In this document: positions 42,706 to 51,821 of the stretch, one piece after another
Layout: each line of letters starts with the position of its first letter
How positions within the stretch are numbered: position 1 is the stretch's first letter
Assembly (NCBI GenBank): GCA_958296055.1
Contig: CATQHS010000001.1
Coordinates: 161,917-225,916 of the forward strand
Source: an uncultured Acidimicrobiales bacterium
GTDB lineage: Bacteria; Actinomycetota; Acidimicrobiia; Acidimicrobiales; Aldehydirespiratoraceae
DNA length: 64,000 nucleotides
Reading direction: 5' to 3'
Program-made: the position numbers and the translations under genes
Notes under the pieces: model-generated
What the model was told of the DNA's origin: nothing
The model's input: only the letters and a program-made list of their open reading frames with translations
Databases searched by the model: none

Positions 42706-44843
42706 GGGCGGCGGCGGATCAGCAGGCAGCCGTCGGGCTGCATGACCGCGGTGTGGGCCGAGGACAGCACGGTGGTGGTCTGGGGCTCGACGATGGCGGC
42801 CGGGCCGGCCACCTGCCCGCCGACGCCGACGGAGGACCGCTCCACCACCGAGCCGGCCGCGGCGGCCATGGCCGCGGTGTCGAACATCCGCCTCCGGCCG
42901 GCGACCGGCGCAGGCGCCGACCCGTCGGCCCGCTCCACTCGGGCCCCCGTGGCTCTCGGAAGCGAGGCCCGGACTGACCAGCTCACCGCCTCGATGGCCA
43001 GCCCCTCTATGGCCCGGCCGAAGAGGCTCTCGTAGGCCTTGGTGAACTCGACGGCCAGCAGCTCGCGACCCTGGGCGTCGAAGGAGGCGGCGTCGACCTC
43101 CACGGGGATCTCCCAGCCCTGGCCGGCGTAGCGCATGTAGACCCAGCGCTCGATCCGGGGCTCGGGGGCGGCGCCCGGGTCCGAGTCCGGGTCCGGGCCT
43201 CCGCCGGCTGCGCCCGCGGCGATGCCCTCGGCCACGAAGGACGCGGCCTCCGTCACCAGATCGGCCAGGATGGCGTTGACCTCGCCGGGGTCGAAGCGGT
43301 CGAGCGCCATGTAGTGGCTGCGGACGGCCTCGTAGGAGAAGGGGGCCCGCAGGAACCCGATGGCCGAGCCCACCCCGGCGCCGGGCGGGACCAGCACCTC
43401 GTCGATGCCGAGCTTCTGGGCCAGGCGGACGGCGTGCACGGGGGCTGCTCCCCCGAAGGCGACCATGGTGAACCCCGACAGGTCCTTGCCGTTCTCCACC
43501 GCGTGGACTCGGGCCGCGTTGGCCATGTTCTCGTCCACCACCTCGGATATGCCCACCGCGGCGGCCCCCGGGTCGAGCGAGAGCGCCTCGCCTACGGCGG
43601 CATCGATGGCCTGGGCGGCCGCGTCGGGGGCCAAGTCGATGCCGGCCGCCCCGAAGGTCTCGGGGGACAGCCTGCCCAGCGCCAAATCGGCGTCGGTGAC
43701 GGTGGGCATGGCCCCGCCCCGGCCGTAGCAGGCCGGGCCCGGCTCGGCGCCGGCGCTGTCGGGGCCGACCCGGATCCGGCCGAGCCGGTCGACGGCGGCT
43801 ATCGACCCGCCTCCGGCCCCGATCTCGATCATGTCGATGACCGGGATGGAGACGGTCATGCCGCTGCCCTTCTTGAAGCGGCTGGTACGGGCCGCCTCGA
43901 AGGTCCGGGCGGTGCGGGGGGCGCCGTCCTCGATCAGGCAGATCTTGGCGGTGGTGCCGCCCATGTCGTAGCTGAGCACCCGGTCCAGCCCGTGGCGGGC
44001 GGCCACGTCGGCCGCGAAGATGGCCCCGCCGGCCGGCCCCGACTCCACCAGCCGCACCGGGAACCGGGCCGCGCTCTCCAGGCTCATGAGCCCGCCGCCG
44101 GAGTGGATCACGTGAACCGGGCCAGCCATCCCCCGGGCCCGCAGTTCGTCGGCCAGCCGGTGCAGGTAGGCGGCCATGGCCGGCTGCACGTAGGCGTTGG
44201 CGCAAACGGTGGTGAACCGCTCCAGCTCGCGCATCTGGGGCGACACTTCCGAGGAGATCGACACGGCCACGGCGCCAGCCGCCTCGGCCAGGATGTCGCG
44301 GAAGCGCCGCTCGTGGTCCGGGTTGCGGTAGCTGTGCATGAACCCGACCGCCACCGACTCATACCCCCGCCGGGCCAGTTCGAGGGCCAGGGCCCTGGCC
44401 CCGTCGGAGTCGAAGGGGACCAAGACCTGGCCCTGGGCACCGATGCGCTCGGCGACCGTGTAGCGGTGCCGGCGCTCGACGATGGGCGGCGGCAGCACGA
44501 TGTCGAGGTCGTACTGCTCGAACCGGCTCTCGGTGCGGGTCTCGATCACGTCCCGGAACCCGGCGGTGGTGACGAAGGCGGTGAACGCGCCCCGGCGCTG
44601 GATCAGGGCGTTGGTGGCCAGGGTGGTGCCGTGGATGACGCTGGAGACGTCGGCGACGGCCACGCCGGCCCGGGCCGCCACCTCCTCCACCCCTTCGAGC
44701 ACTCCTTGCTCGGGGGCGGCGGCGGTGGTGAGCACCTTGGCCGAGACGAGCCCGTCGGCGCCAGCGGGGCCGCGGCCTGCTCCGGCCGCGGTCTCCAAGA
44801 CGACATCGGTGAAGGTGCCGCCGACGTCGACGCCCAGCCTCAC
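42702..44843 (-). CDS. hyuA: Hydantoinase A/oxoprolinase-family subunit
   Basis: Protein of about 713 residues with an actin-like ATPase fold: start RLGVDVGGTFTDVVLE, then VIHGTTLATNALIQR, SGPAGGAIFAA, YDMGGTTAKICLIEDG and GVGSAIGFLRAPFSYE. These are the phosphate-binding and hinge motifs of HyuA. GTG at 44843 puts the conserved motif at the N-terminus as in the family; TTG at 44864 is possible. First gene of the operon hyuA-hyuB-thrH-aminotransferase, each joined by a 4-base overlap. Confidence 0.88.
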   Translation of the reverse strand: MRLGVDVGGTFTDVVLETAAGAGRGPAGADGLVSAKVLTTAAAPEQGVLEGVEEVAARAGVAVADVSSVIHGTTLATNALIQRRGAFTAFVTTAGFRDVIETRTESRFEQYDLDIVLPPPIVERRHRYTVAERIGAQGQVLVPFDSDGARALALELARRGYESVAVGFMHSYRNPDHERRFRDILAEAAGAVAVSISSEVSPQMRELERFTTVCANAYVQPAMAAYLHRLADELRARGMAGPVHVIHSGGGLMSLESAARFPVRLVESGPAGGAIFAADVAARHGLDRVLSYDMGGTTAKICLIEDGAPRTARTFEAARTSRFKKGSGMTVSIPVIDMIEIGAGGGSIAAVDRLGRIRVGPDSAGAEPGPACYGRGGAMPTVTDADLALGRLSPETFGAAGIDLAPDAAAQAIDAAVGEALSLDPGAAAVGISEVVDENMANAARVHAVENGKDLSGFTMVAFGGAAPVHAVRLAQKLGIDEVLVPPGAGVGSAIGFLRAPFSYEAVRSHYMALDRFDPGEVNAILADLVTEAASFVAEGIAAGAAGGGPDPDSDPGAAPEPRIERWVYMRYAGQGWEIPVEVDAASFDAQGRELLAVEFTKAYESLFGRAIEGLAIEAVSWSVRASLPRATGARVERADGSAPAPVAGRRRMFDTAAMAAAAGSVVERSSVGVGGQVAGPAAIVEPQTTTVLSSAHTAVMQPDGCLLIRRRP

Positions 44844-44912
44844 GGCCCCGGCCTCATGGTTCAAGCCTAACGGTGGCCGGGGCGGGGGTCAGCGCAAGGG
44901 GTCAGCGCAGGG

Positions 44913-45368
44913 TCAGCCCTCCATGACCTCCATGGCCCGGCGCTCCAGCTCTTCGCTGTCGACGTCGGCGATGTGAGTGGACACATTCCAGCGATGGCCC
45001 CAGGGGTCGAAGAACTGACCGGACCGGTCGCCGTAGAACTGGTCCTCCACTGGCCGGACGGCGGTGGCCCCGGCCTCCAGGGCGGCGGCATAGGCGGCAT
45101 CGGCGTCGGGCACGTAGACGCTCAGGGTCACCGGCGAGCCCCCGATCGACTTGGGCCCCAGCACCCCCATGTCGGGGTACTCGTCGGACACCATGACCAG
45201 CGACTCCCCGAAGGCCAGCTCGGCGTGGCCGACCTTGCCGTCGTGCTCGTAGCGGACCCGCTCGACCGCGCCCAGCACGTCCTTGTAGAACTCGATGGCA
45301 GCCGCGGCCCCCTCGATGGCCAGGGCCACCGAGACCATCGGATAGTTGCCCGGCTTCCAATCAACCAT
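44913..45368 (-). CDS. VOC-family (glyoxalase/PhnB-like) protein
   Basis: Protein of 151 residues with two beta-alpha-beta-beta-beta halves, including AIEFYKDVLGAVERVRYEHDGKV in the first half and FFDPWGHRWNVSTH at the end, the pattern of PhnB-like VOC proteins. The ATG at 45368 follows AAAGGAG. Function unknown; no partner gene suggests a role. Confidence 0.82.
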   Translation of the reverse strand: MVDWKPGNYPMVSVALAIEGAAAAIEFYKDVLGAVERVRYEHDGKVGHAELAFGESLVMVSDEYPDMGVLGPKSIGGSPVTLSVYVPDADAAYAAALEAGATAVRPVEDQFYGDRSGQFFDPWGHRWNVSTHIADVDSEELERRAMEVMEG

Positions 45369-45460
45369 GCGGAACGCTCCTTTCAACTCGCCGCGGACGG
45401 CACCCGGCAGTTTGCGTCAGTCTGGCAGGCCCCCGCTCTTCTGCCTTTCCGCCAGCCGGA

Positions 45461-45733
45461 TCAAGCACCCAAGTCCGGCCCGATGTAGATCACCTCAACG
45501 GCATCGGCATTGCCGCGCCAGAGAATCACCCAGTCCTCACTCGATCCGCTCACCGGAATGCCCCACACTTCTTGCTCCCGGTACCGACGCCTTCGGACGC
45601 GGGCATCACCAGAGTCGTTCCTGAGGAGTTTCAAGAGTTCCACGACACGACCGGCCAGCCGCCCCTTGGAGGGATCACGCTTCAACCCTTCAAGCTGGGC
45701 ACGAGCCTCAGGTTTAGCGGTTAATACAGGCAC
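45461..45733 (-). CDS. RelE/ParE-type toxin-like protein
   Basis: Small basic protein of 90 residues with the RelE fold pattern: PEARAQLEGLKRDP, GRVVELLKLLRND, RVRRRRYREQEVWGIPV and a beta-rich end DWVILWRGNADAVEVIYIG. No antitoxin gene is next to it on the same strand. The upstream region has a fair promoter (TTGCAT 45763-45768 and TAATCT 45741-45746 on this strand, 16-bp spacer) only about seven bases from the GTG start, suggesting a leaderless transcript. Confidence 0.7.
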   Translation of the reverse strand: MPVLTAKPEARAQLEGLKRDPSKGRLAGRVVELLKLLRNDSGDARVRRRRYREQEVWGIPVSGSSEDWVILWRGNADAVEVIYIGPDLGA

Positions 45734-45740
45734 TTGTTTT

Positions 45741-45801
45741 AGATTACCTGAAAATTGTCATAATGCAACGAGTTGCGGGCTAGAACCCAGCGTGCTAATG
45801 T
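45741..45801. promoter_or_regulatory. Overlapping divergent promoters in an AT-rich pocket
   Basis: Plus strand: TTGCGG (45773-45778), 17-bp spacer, TAATGT (45796-45801), eight bases before the ATG at 45809. Minus strand: TTGCAT, 16-bp spacer, TAATCT (45746-45741), seven bases before the GTG at 45733. The two occupy neighbouring DNA in a stretch far poorer in GC than the rest of the window, so the genes are probably leaderless. Confidence 0.5.
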
Positions 45802-45808
45802 ACATGCA

Positions 45809-46159
45809 ATGCTTTCAGAGATGGGACTGTCCAAACACGACATGGCTCTGTTGGCCCGCCCCGATCTTCTGGGGCTCTTGGGCGAGGACCGGGCCAGGCA
45901 GGTTGACCTGCCTGTCGAAACGACCCGGGCGACGGCGGCCGACGACCTCGCCTACCTAGCCGTTTACCAGGCCAGACATGTCATCGATCCGAGCGAGCCT
46001 CAGGCCTCGGTCCCGCACTCGCGCTTCGAGGAGGCGGTGGCCGCAGCCCGAGAAGCCCCCGATGAGGACCAGGCCTGGGAAGAAGCTCGGCGGTTCTTCG
46101 GAGACGATGACGCCTTCGCTGCTCTGGAGGCCATGGACCGCACTCAGCGGGTTTTCTGA
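45809..46159 (+). CDS. Hypothetical acidic protein ending inside a palindromic repeat
   Basis: Protein of 116 residues that I do not recognise. Predicted mostly helical and acidic (SRFEEAVAAAREAPDEDQAWEEARRFFGDDDAFAALE spans the C-terminal part). Divergent from the RelE-like toxin; it could be an antitoxin or regulator, but divergent pairs are unusual for that. Its last codons RVF and its TGA stop are supplied by palindromic element copy 3. Confidence 0.5.
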   Translation: MLSEMGLSKHDMALLARPDLLGLLGEDRARQVDLPVETTRATAADDLAYLAVYQARHVIDPSEPQASVPHSRFEEAVAAAREAPDEDQAWEEARRFFGDDDAFAALEAMDRTQRVF

Positions 46160-46200
46160 GCATCCGTTGTCGTATAGCGACAATCTTTGCTCAGAAACCC
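46149..46200. repeat. Palindromic repeat element, copy 3
   Basis: GGGTTTTCTGAGCATCCG then TTGTCG-TATAG-CGACAA and TGCTCAGAAACCC: 52 bp. The TGA stop of the upstream gene is inside its first arm. It sits between that gene and valS, so it may act as a terminator hairpin. Confidence 0.9.
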
Positions 46201-46289
46201 GAAAGAGACGGAGAGAGAGGGGGCCGGACGGTTGGCGGCGGGCTCCGCTTTCATTGTGACCGCCCTGGCTGGGTAGCGTTGTCGCCCGT

Positions 46290-48896
46290 ATGACCGACCC
46301 CCTCCCCGAGCCGGGCCCCGTCTCCGTTCCCGACCGGCCCGGCCTGGAGGGGATCGAAGCCCGCTGGGACGCGGTCTGGGAGGACGAGGGGATCTACCGG
46401 TTCGAGCCCCCCGAGTCACGGGAGCAGGTCTTCTCCATCGACACCCCGCCGCCCACCGTGAGCGGCTCGCTGCACGTGGGCCACGTGTTCAGCTACACCC
46501 ACACCGACACCGTCGCCCGCTACCAGCGCATGGCCGGGCGGGCCGTCTTCTACCCCATGGGCTGGGACGACAACGGCCTGCCCACCGAGCGCCGGGTGCA
46601 GAACTACTACGGCGTCCGCTGCGACCCGTCCCTGCCCTACGACCCCGCCTTCGCCCCGCCGCCCGACGCCGGCGCCCGGGCCAAACGGGACGAGATCGCG
46701 GTCAGCCGCCCCAACTTCATCGAGCTGTGCGAGCGGCTGACCGACGACGACGAGAAAGCCTTCGAGAACCTGTTCCGGCGGCTGGGCCTGTCGGTGGACT
46801 GGTCCCGCACCTACGCCACCATCGACGAGCACTGCCGCCGGGTGTCCCAGCTCGCCTTCCTGGAGAACCTGGAGCGGGGCGAGGCCTACCAGGTGGACGC
46901 CCCGTCGCTGTGGGACGTCACCTTCGGCACCGCGGTGGCCCAGGCCGAGCTGGAGGACCGGGAGCGGCCCGGCGCTTACCACCGGCTCCGGTTCCGGTCC
47001 TCAGGCGACGGGCCCGACGTGTGGGTCGACACCACCCGGCCCGAGCTGGTGGTGTCGTGCGTGGCCCTGGTGGCCCACCCCGACGACGAGCGGTACCGGC
47101 CGCTGATCGGCTCGACGGTGCGCAGCCCGGTGTTCGACGTGGAGGTGCCGGTGAGGGCCCACGGGCTGGCCGATCCCGACAAGGGCACCGGCGCAGCCAT
47201 GATCTGCACCTTCGGCGACACCACCGACGTCACCTGGTGGCGCGAGCTGGACCTGCCGGTGCGGACCGTGATCGGGCGCGACGGCCGCTTCGCCGCTGAT
47301 CCGCCCGCCGCGGTGACCTCCCCGGCGGGACGGGCCGCCTACGCCCGGCTGGCCGGCCGGACGGTGGGGCGGGCTCGAACCGAGATGGCGGCCGTTTTGG
47401 CCGAGGCCTCGGAGATGGACGGCGAGCCCCGGCCCATCACCCACGCGGTGAAGTTCTTCGAGAAGGGCGACCGGCCCCTGGAGATCGTGGCGAGCCGCCA
47501 GTGGTACATCCGCAACGGCGGCCGCGAGCCCGAACTGCGCCGGGCCCTGGTGGACCGGGGCCGGGAGATGAACTGGGTGCCCGGCTACATGCGGGCCCGC
47601 TACGAGAACTGGATCGACGGGCTCAACGGCGACTGGCTGATCAGCCGCCAGCGCTTCTTCGGGGTCCCCATCCCCCTGTGGTACCCGATCGGCGACGACG
47701 GCCGCCCCGACTGGGACCGGCCGATCGAGCCCGACCGGGGCCGCCTCCCCATCGACCCCTCGGCCGACGCCCCGCCCGGCTACGCCGAGGCTGACCGGGG
47801 CCGGCCCGGCGGCTTCGCGGGCGACCCCGACGTGATGGACACCTGGGCCACGTCGTCGCTCACCCCCCAGATCGCCACCGGATGGCGCACCGACCCCGAC
47901 CTGCACGCCCTCACCTACCCCATGGACATGCGGCCCCAGGGCCACGACATCATCCGGACCTGGCTGTTCTCCACCGCGGTGCGGGCCCATCTCGACACCG
48001 GCGGCGCGCCCTTCGCCAACTGCGCCCTGTCGGGCTGGATCCTCGACCCGGACCGCAAGAAGATGTCGAAGTCGAAGGGCAACGTGGTGGTGCCCGTGGA
48101 CCTGCTCGAGCAATACGGGGCCGACGCGGTGCGCTACTGGGCCGCCTCGGGGCGCCCCGGCACCGACACCGCCTTCGACGAGCAGCAGATGAAGATCGGC
48201 CGCCGCCTGGCCATCAAGATCCTCAACGCCTCCAAGTTCGTCCTGAGCTTCGACGCCGACGGCGCGGGCGGCGAAGGCGGCGGCGAGATCACTGAGACTC
48301 TGGACCGCTCGATGCTGCACAACCTGGCCGATCTGGTCGAGGCCGCCACCCGGGCCTTCGAGGCCTTCGACTACGCCCGGGCCCTGGAGCGCACCGAGTC
48401 GTTCTTCTGGGGCTTCACCGACGACCACTTGGAGCTGGTCAAGGCCCGGGCCTACGGCGAGCGAGGGCCGGCGGCGGCCGCCTCGGCCCAGGCCGCCCTG
48501 CGGGAGGCGCTGGCCACCCTCCAGAAGCTGTTCGCCCCCTTCCTGCCCTTCGTGGCCGAGGAGGTCTGGCGCTGGTGGCACGGCTCCTCGGTCCACGCCT
48601 CGGCCTGGCCGAACCCGCACCGGCTCCGCGAGCTGGCGGCCGGGTCCGGGTCCGGGCCCAGCGCGGTGGCCTCGGCGGTGCTGAGCGAAGTGCGGCGGGC
48701 CAAGTCCGAGGCCCGCCGGCCGCTGCGGACCCCGGTGGTCCGGACCACCGTCACCGACGCCACGAACCGGCTCGCCCTCTTGGCCGAGGTGGCCGACGAC
48801 GTGAGAGCGGCCGGGCGTATCCGGGAGCTGGTGACGGTCGCCGGATCGGCCTTCGGAGTCGAGTCCGAGCTGGAGCCGCCGGTTTCGGAGGGCTGA
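46290..48896 (+). CDS. valS: Valyl-tRNA synthetase
   Basis: Class I aminoacyl-tRNA synthetase of 868 residues. HIGH-type motif SGSLHVGHVFSYTHTDTV (near residue 60), WDDNGLPTERRVQNYYG typical of ValS, editing domain in the middle, and KMSKSKGNVV. It is on the short side for ValS and lacks the long C-terminal coiled coil of the classical bacterial form, as in some actinobacteria and archaeal-type enzymes. ATG at 46290. Confidence 0.93.
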   Translation: MTDPLPEPGPVSVPDRPGLEGIEARWDAVWEDEGIYRFEPPESREQVFSIDTPPPTVSGSLHVGHVFSYTHTDTVARYQRMAGRAVFYPMGWDDNGLPTERRVQNYYGVRCDPSLPYDPAFAPPPDAGARAKRDEIAVSRPNFIELCERLTDDDEKAFENLFRRLGLSVDWSRTYATIDEHCRRVSQLAFLENLERGEAYQVDAPSLWDVTFGTAVAQAELEDRERPGAYHRLRFRSSGDGPDVWVDTTRPELVVSCVALVAHPDDERYRPLIGSTVRSPVFDVEVPVRAHGLADPDKGTGAAMICTFGDTTDVTWWRELDLPVRTVIGRDGRFAADPPAAVTSPAGRAAYARLAGRTVGRARTEMAAVLAEASEMDGEPRPITHAVKFFEKGDRPLEIVASRQWYIRNGGREPELRRALVDRGREMNWVPGYMRARYENWIDGLNGDWLISRQRFFGVPIPLWYPIGDDGRPDWDRPIEPDRGRLPIDPSADAPPGYAEADRGRPGGFAGDPDVMDTWATSSLTPQIATGWRTDPDLHALTYPMDMRPQGHDIIRTWLFSTAVRAHLDTGGAPFANCALSGWILDPDRKKMSKSKGNVVVPVDLLEQYGADAVRYWAASGRPGTDTAFDEQQMKIGRRLAIKILNASKFVLSFDADGAGGEGGGEITETLDRSMLHNLADLVEAATRAFEAFDYARALERTESFFWGFTDDHLELVKARAYGERGPAAAASAQAALREALATLQKLFAPFLPFVAEEVWRWWHGSSVHASAWPNPHRLRELAAGSGSGPSAVASAVLSEVRRAKSEARRPLRTPVVRTTVTDATNRLALLAEVADDVRAAGRIRELVTVAGSAFGVESELEPPVSEG

Positions 48897-48985
48897 GCCG
48901 GGCCGCCGGGTAACGGGGGCGTGAATTCTCGGGGTCGGCGCCGGCGGAGGAAAGCGGCGCTCGGGCCAGCCGTTAGGGTCGCAGG

Positions 48986-49816
48986 GTGCGGATTCTCGTG
49001 ACCAACGACGACGGCATCGACTCCGTCGGGCTGCACGTCCTGGCCCGGGCCATGCAGCCGTTCGGGGATGTGGTGGTGGTGGCCCCCGACGACGAGTACT
49101 CGGGGTACGGCGCGGCCCTAGGGCCGCTGCACCTGCTGGAGCCCGAGGTCCACCGCACCTCCATCATCGACGGGATCGACGACGCCTGGACGGTGTCGGG
49201 CTCCCCGGCGCTGTGCGTGATGTTCGCCCGGCTGGGCATGTTCGGACCCCACGACCTAGTGGTGGCGGGGATCAACCCCGGCGCCAACGTGGGCCGGTCG
49301 GTGTACCACTCCGGCACGGTCGGGGCCTGCCTGACCGCCCGCAACGGCGGGGTGAGCGGGGTGGCGGTGAGCCAGTCGGTCCTGGCCTTCGGGGTGGAAG
49401 GCCAAGGCTGGGAGGACGCCCTGGTCCACCAGAAGTGGCACACCGCCGCGGCGGTGGCGGCCGCGGCGGTGAAGGGCCTGGTCTCGGACCTGCCCGCAGG
49501 CCCGGTAGTGCTGAACATCAACGCGCCCAACCTCGAGCTGGACGAGATCAAAGGCTGGAAACGCACCGAGGTGGGGGTGCAGCCGCCCCGGTCGGTGGCC
49601 ACCGCCGAACTGGAGCCCCGGCCCGGCCACCAGGACTCCTTCCGGGTGAAGATGGACTGGGGCGAGGCCGTGCCGCTGCCCGAGCACACCGACGGGGGCG
49701 CGGTGATGGCCGGCTGGGTGTCGCTGGGCTGGCTCAGCAAGCTGGAGGCGGTCAAGCCCTCCGGGGGCGGCGGGGAGGCCGCGGCCGAAGCCGGGGTGAA
49801 CCGGCTGCTCGGCTGA
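48986..49816 (+). CDS. surE: 5'-nucleotidase SurE
   Basis: Metal-dependent nucleoside monophosphatase of 276 residues. The N-terminal metal site TNDDGID (D8, D9) is intact; SGSPALCV, GINPGANVGRSVYHSGTVGA and NINAPNL follow as in the family. GTG start at 48986. Between valS and a ligase gene, with 89 and 76 bp gaps. Confidence 0.92.
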   Translation: MRILVTNDDGIDSVGLHVLARAMQPFGDVVVVAPDDEYSGYGAALGPLHLLEPEVHRTSIIDGIDDAWTVSGSPALCVMFARLGMFGPHDLVVAGINPGANVGRSVYHSGTVGACLTARNGGVSGVAVSQSVLAFGVEGQGWEDALVHQKWHTAAAVAAAAVKGLVSDLPAGPVVLNINAPNLELDEIKGWKRTEVGVQPPRSVATAELEPRPGHQDSFRVKMDWGEAVPLPEHTDGGAVMAGWVSLGWLSKLEAVKPSGGGGEAAAEAGVNRLLG

Positions 49817-49892
49817 GGTCCGGCCCGGAGCGGTTGGCGGCCCGGCCGCCCCCGGGCGCTACGACCGTCGGCGCGGCGACCCGGCCGCGGCG

Positions 49893-51542
49893 ATGACGCG
49901 GCAGGCGGCCATGCGGCTGGCTGAGCTGGTGGCCGTGACCGAGGCGGTGGCGGCCACTTCGTCGCGCACGGCCAAAGCCGAGGCGCTGGCCGGGCTGCTG
50001 CGGCGGGCCGGGGCGGGCGAGGCGGGGGTGGTGGCTCGGCTGGTAGCCGGTGATCCCCGCCAGGGCCGGGTCGGGGTGGGGTGGGCCACCGTGGCCGGCA
50101 TCGCCGCCGAACCGGCACCAGAGCCAGCCGTCCCGCCTCAACCCGAGCCGGGGCTCACGGTGCCCGAACCGTCCAGCCCCGAGCCGGGGCTCACGGTGGC
50201 CGACTTGGACTCGCTGCTGGACGCGGTGGCGGCCGCGGCGGGAGCGGGGTCCGCAGGCCGCAGGACCGGCCTGATCGACGGCTTTCTGGCCCGGGCCACG
50301 CCCGCCGAGGCCGGCTTCCTGAAACGGCTGCTGGTGGGCGAGCTGCGCCAGGGCGCGGGCGAGGGGATCGTGGTCGAGGCCGTGGCCCGGGCCGCGGGAG
50401 TGCCACCGGCCGCGGTGCGGCGGGCCCTGATGCTGTCGGGCGACCTGGGCGCGGTGGCCGAGATGGCCATGGCCGGGGGCCGGGCCAGGCTGGAGGCGGT
50501 GGGCCTGGAGCTCTTCCGGCCCATCCGGCCCATGCTGGCCTCCGCCGCGTCCTCGGTGGAGGCGGCCGTGGCCGAGATGGGAAGAGCCTCGGTGGAGTGG
50601 AAGCTGGACGGGGTCCGGGTCCAAGTCCACCGCCTCGACGACACGGTGAGGATCTGGACCCGCAACCTCAACGAGGTCACCGACCGGCTGCCCGAGGTGG
50701 TGTCGGTCGTGGGGAATCTCCCGGTCCGCTCCGCCGTCCTCGACGGCGAGTTGGTCGGCCTGGCCGACGACCTGTCACCCGGCGCCTTCCAGGACACCAT
50801 GAGCCGGCTCGGCGCCGACGACGGCCTCGAATCCGCAGCAACGGGCTCAGACGAAGGCGACGCCGACGCCCCCGACGACGAAGAGGCCAACCGGCCGAGG
50901 GTCCTGCGGCTCACTCCTATGTTCTTCGATTTGGTCCACCTTGACGGAGCCGACCTGCTCGACGAGCCGCTGGCCAGCCGGCTCGACAAGCTGGCCGAGG
51001 TGGCCGCCGGCCGGCGCGTCCCGGGGACGGTGACCGACGATCCGGCCGCCGCGGCCGCCGTCTTCGCCGAGGCCGTCGGCCAAGGCCACGAGGGGGTGGT
51101 GGTCAAGGCGGCCGACTCCGTCTACGCCGCCGGGCGGCGGGGCAAGGCGTGGCGCAAGGTGAAGCCGGTCCACACCCTCGACTTGGTGGTGCTGGCCGTC
51201 GAGCCGGGCAGCGGCCGGCGGCGGGGCTGGCTGTCCAACATCCATCTGGGCGCCCGCGGCCCCGACGGCGGATTCGTCATGGTCGGCAAGACGTTCAAGG
51301 GCATGACCGACGAGATGCTGGAGTGGCAGACCCGGCGCTTTCGCGACCTGGCCGTTTCCGCGGAGAAATACGTCACCCGCCTGCGGCCCGAGCAGGTGGT
51401 GGAGGTGGCGGTGGACGGGGTACAGCGGTCGAGCCGCTACCCGGGCGGGGTGGCCCTGCGATTCGCCCGGGTCCTGCGCTACCGCCCCGACAAGCCCGCC
51501 GCCGAAGCCGACACCATCGAAGCCGTCCGCCGCCTGCTGTAG
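49893..51542 (+). CDS. ATP-dependent DNA ligase (LigB type)
   Basis: Ligase of 549 residues. An N-terminal DNA-binding domain (to about 200), then the nucleotidyltransferase with the AMP-attaching K237 in EWKLDGVRVQVHR and the motif VLDGELVGL, and a C-terminal OB fold. A long acidic loop (GSDEGDADAPDDEE, near residue 318) sits in the catalytic domain. Such enzymes are common accessory repair ligases in actinobacteria, besides the NAD-dependent LigA. Confidence 0.92.
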   Translation: MTRQAAMRLAELVAVTEAVAATSSRTAKAEALAGLLRRAGAGEAGVVARLVAGDPRQGRVGVGWATVAGIAAEPAPEPAVPPQPEPGLTVPEPSSPEPGLTVADLDSLLDAVAAAAGAGSAGRRTGLIDGFLARATPAEAGFLKRLLVGELRQGAGEGIVVEAVARAAGVPPAAVRRALMLSGDLGAVAEMAMAGGRARLEAVGLELFRPIRPMLASAASSVEAAVAEMGRASVEWKLDGVRVQVHRLDDTVRIWTRNLNEVTDRLPEVVSVVGNLPVRSAVLDGELVGLADDLSPGAFQDTMSRLGADDGLESAATGSDEGDADAPDDEEANRPRVLRLTPMFFDLVHLDGADLLDEPLASRLDKLAEVAAGRRVPGTVTDDPAAAAAVFAEAVGQGHEGVVVKAADSVYAAGRRGKAWRKVKPVHTLDLVVLAVEPGSGRRRGWLSNIHLGARGPDGGFVMVGKTFKGMTDEMLEWQTRRFRDLAVSAEKYVTRLRPEQVVEVAVDGVQRSSRYPGGVALRFARVLRYRPDKPAAEADTIEAVRRLL

Positions 51543-51554
51543 GCTGCGGTGGCA

Positions 51555-51821
51555 ATGCCCGGCCCGACCGCTCCGCCCGTTGAGACCATCACCGTCCCCG
51601 AGGCTGACACCAGGACAGAGCCGGTCACCGAGGACGGGGACCACGACCGGTTCGCCCACTACACCCGCCGATCCGACGCGGCCCGGGCCTATGTGGAGGG
51701 CACACCGGTGCGGGCGCTGTGCGGCAAAGTGTGGGTGCCGAGCCGTGACCCCTCGAGGTATCCGGTATGCCCGGAGTGCAAGAAGATCCGAGAGCTGCTG
51801 GGCCAGCGACGGCGCAACTAA
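51555..51821 (+). CDS. DUF3039 protein
   Basis: Protein of 88 residues with a conserved cysteine pattern, ALCGKVWVPSRDPSRYPVCPEC in two parts, likely a small zinc-binding fold. DUF3039 is essentially actinobacterial and its function is unknown. ATG 51555; GTG 51549 is an alternative. The next gene starts inside its last codons. Confidence 0.85.
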   Translation: MPGPTAPPVETITVPEADTRTEPVTEDGDHDRFAHYTRRSDAARAYVEGTPVRALCGKVWVPSRDPSRYPVCPECKKIRELLGQRRRN

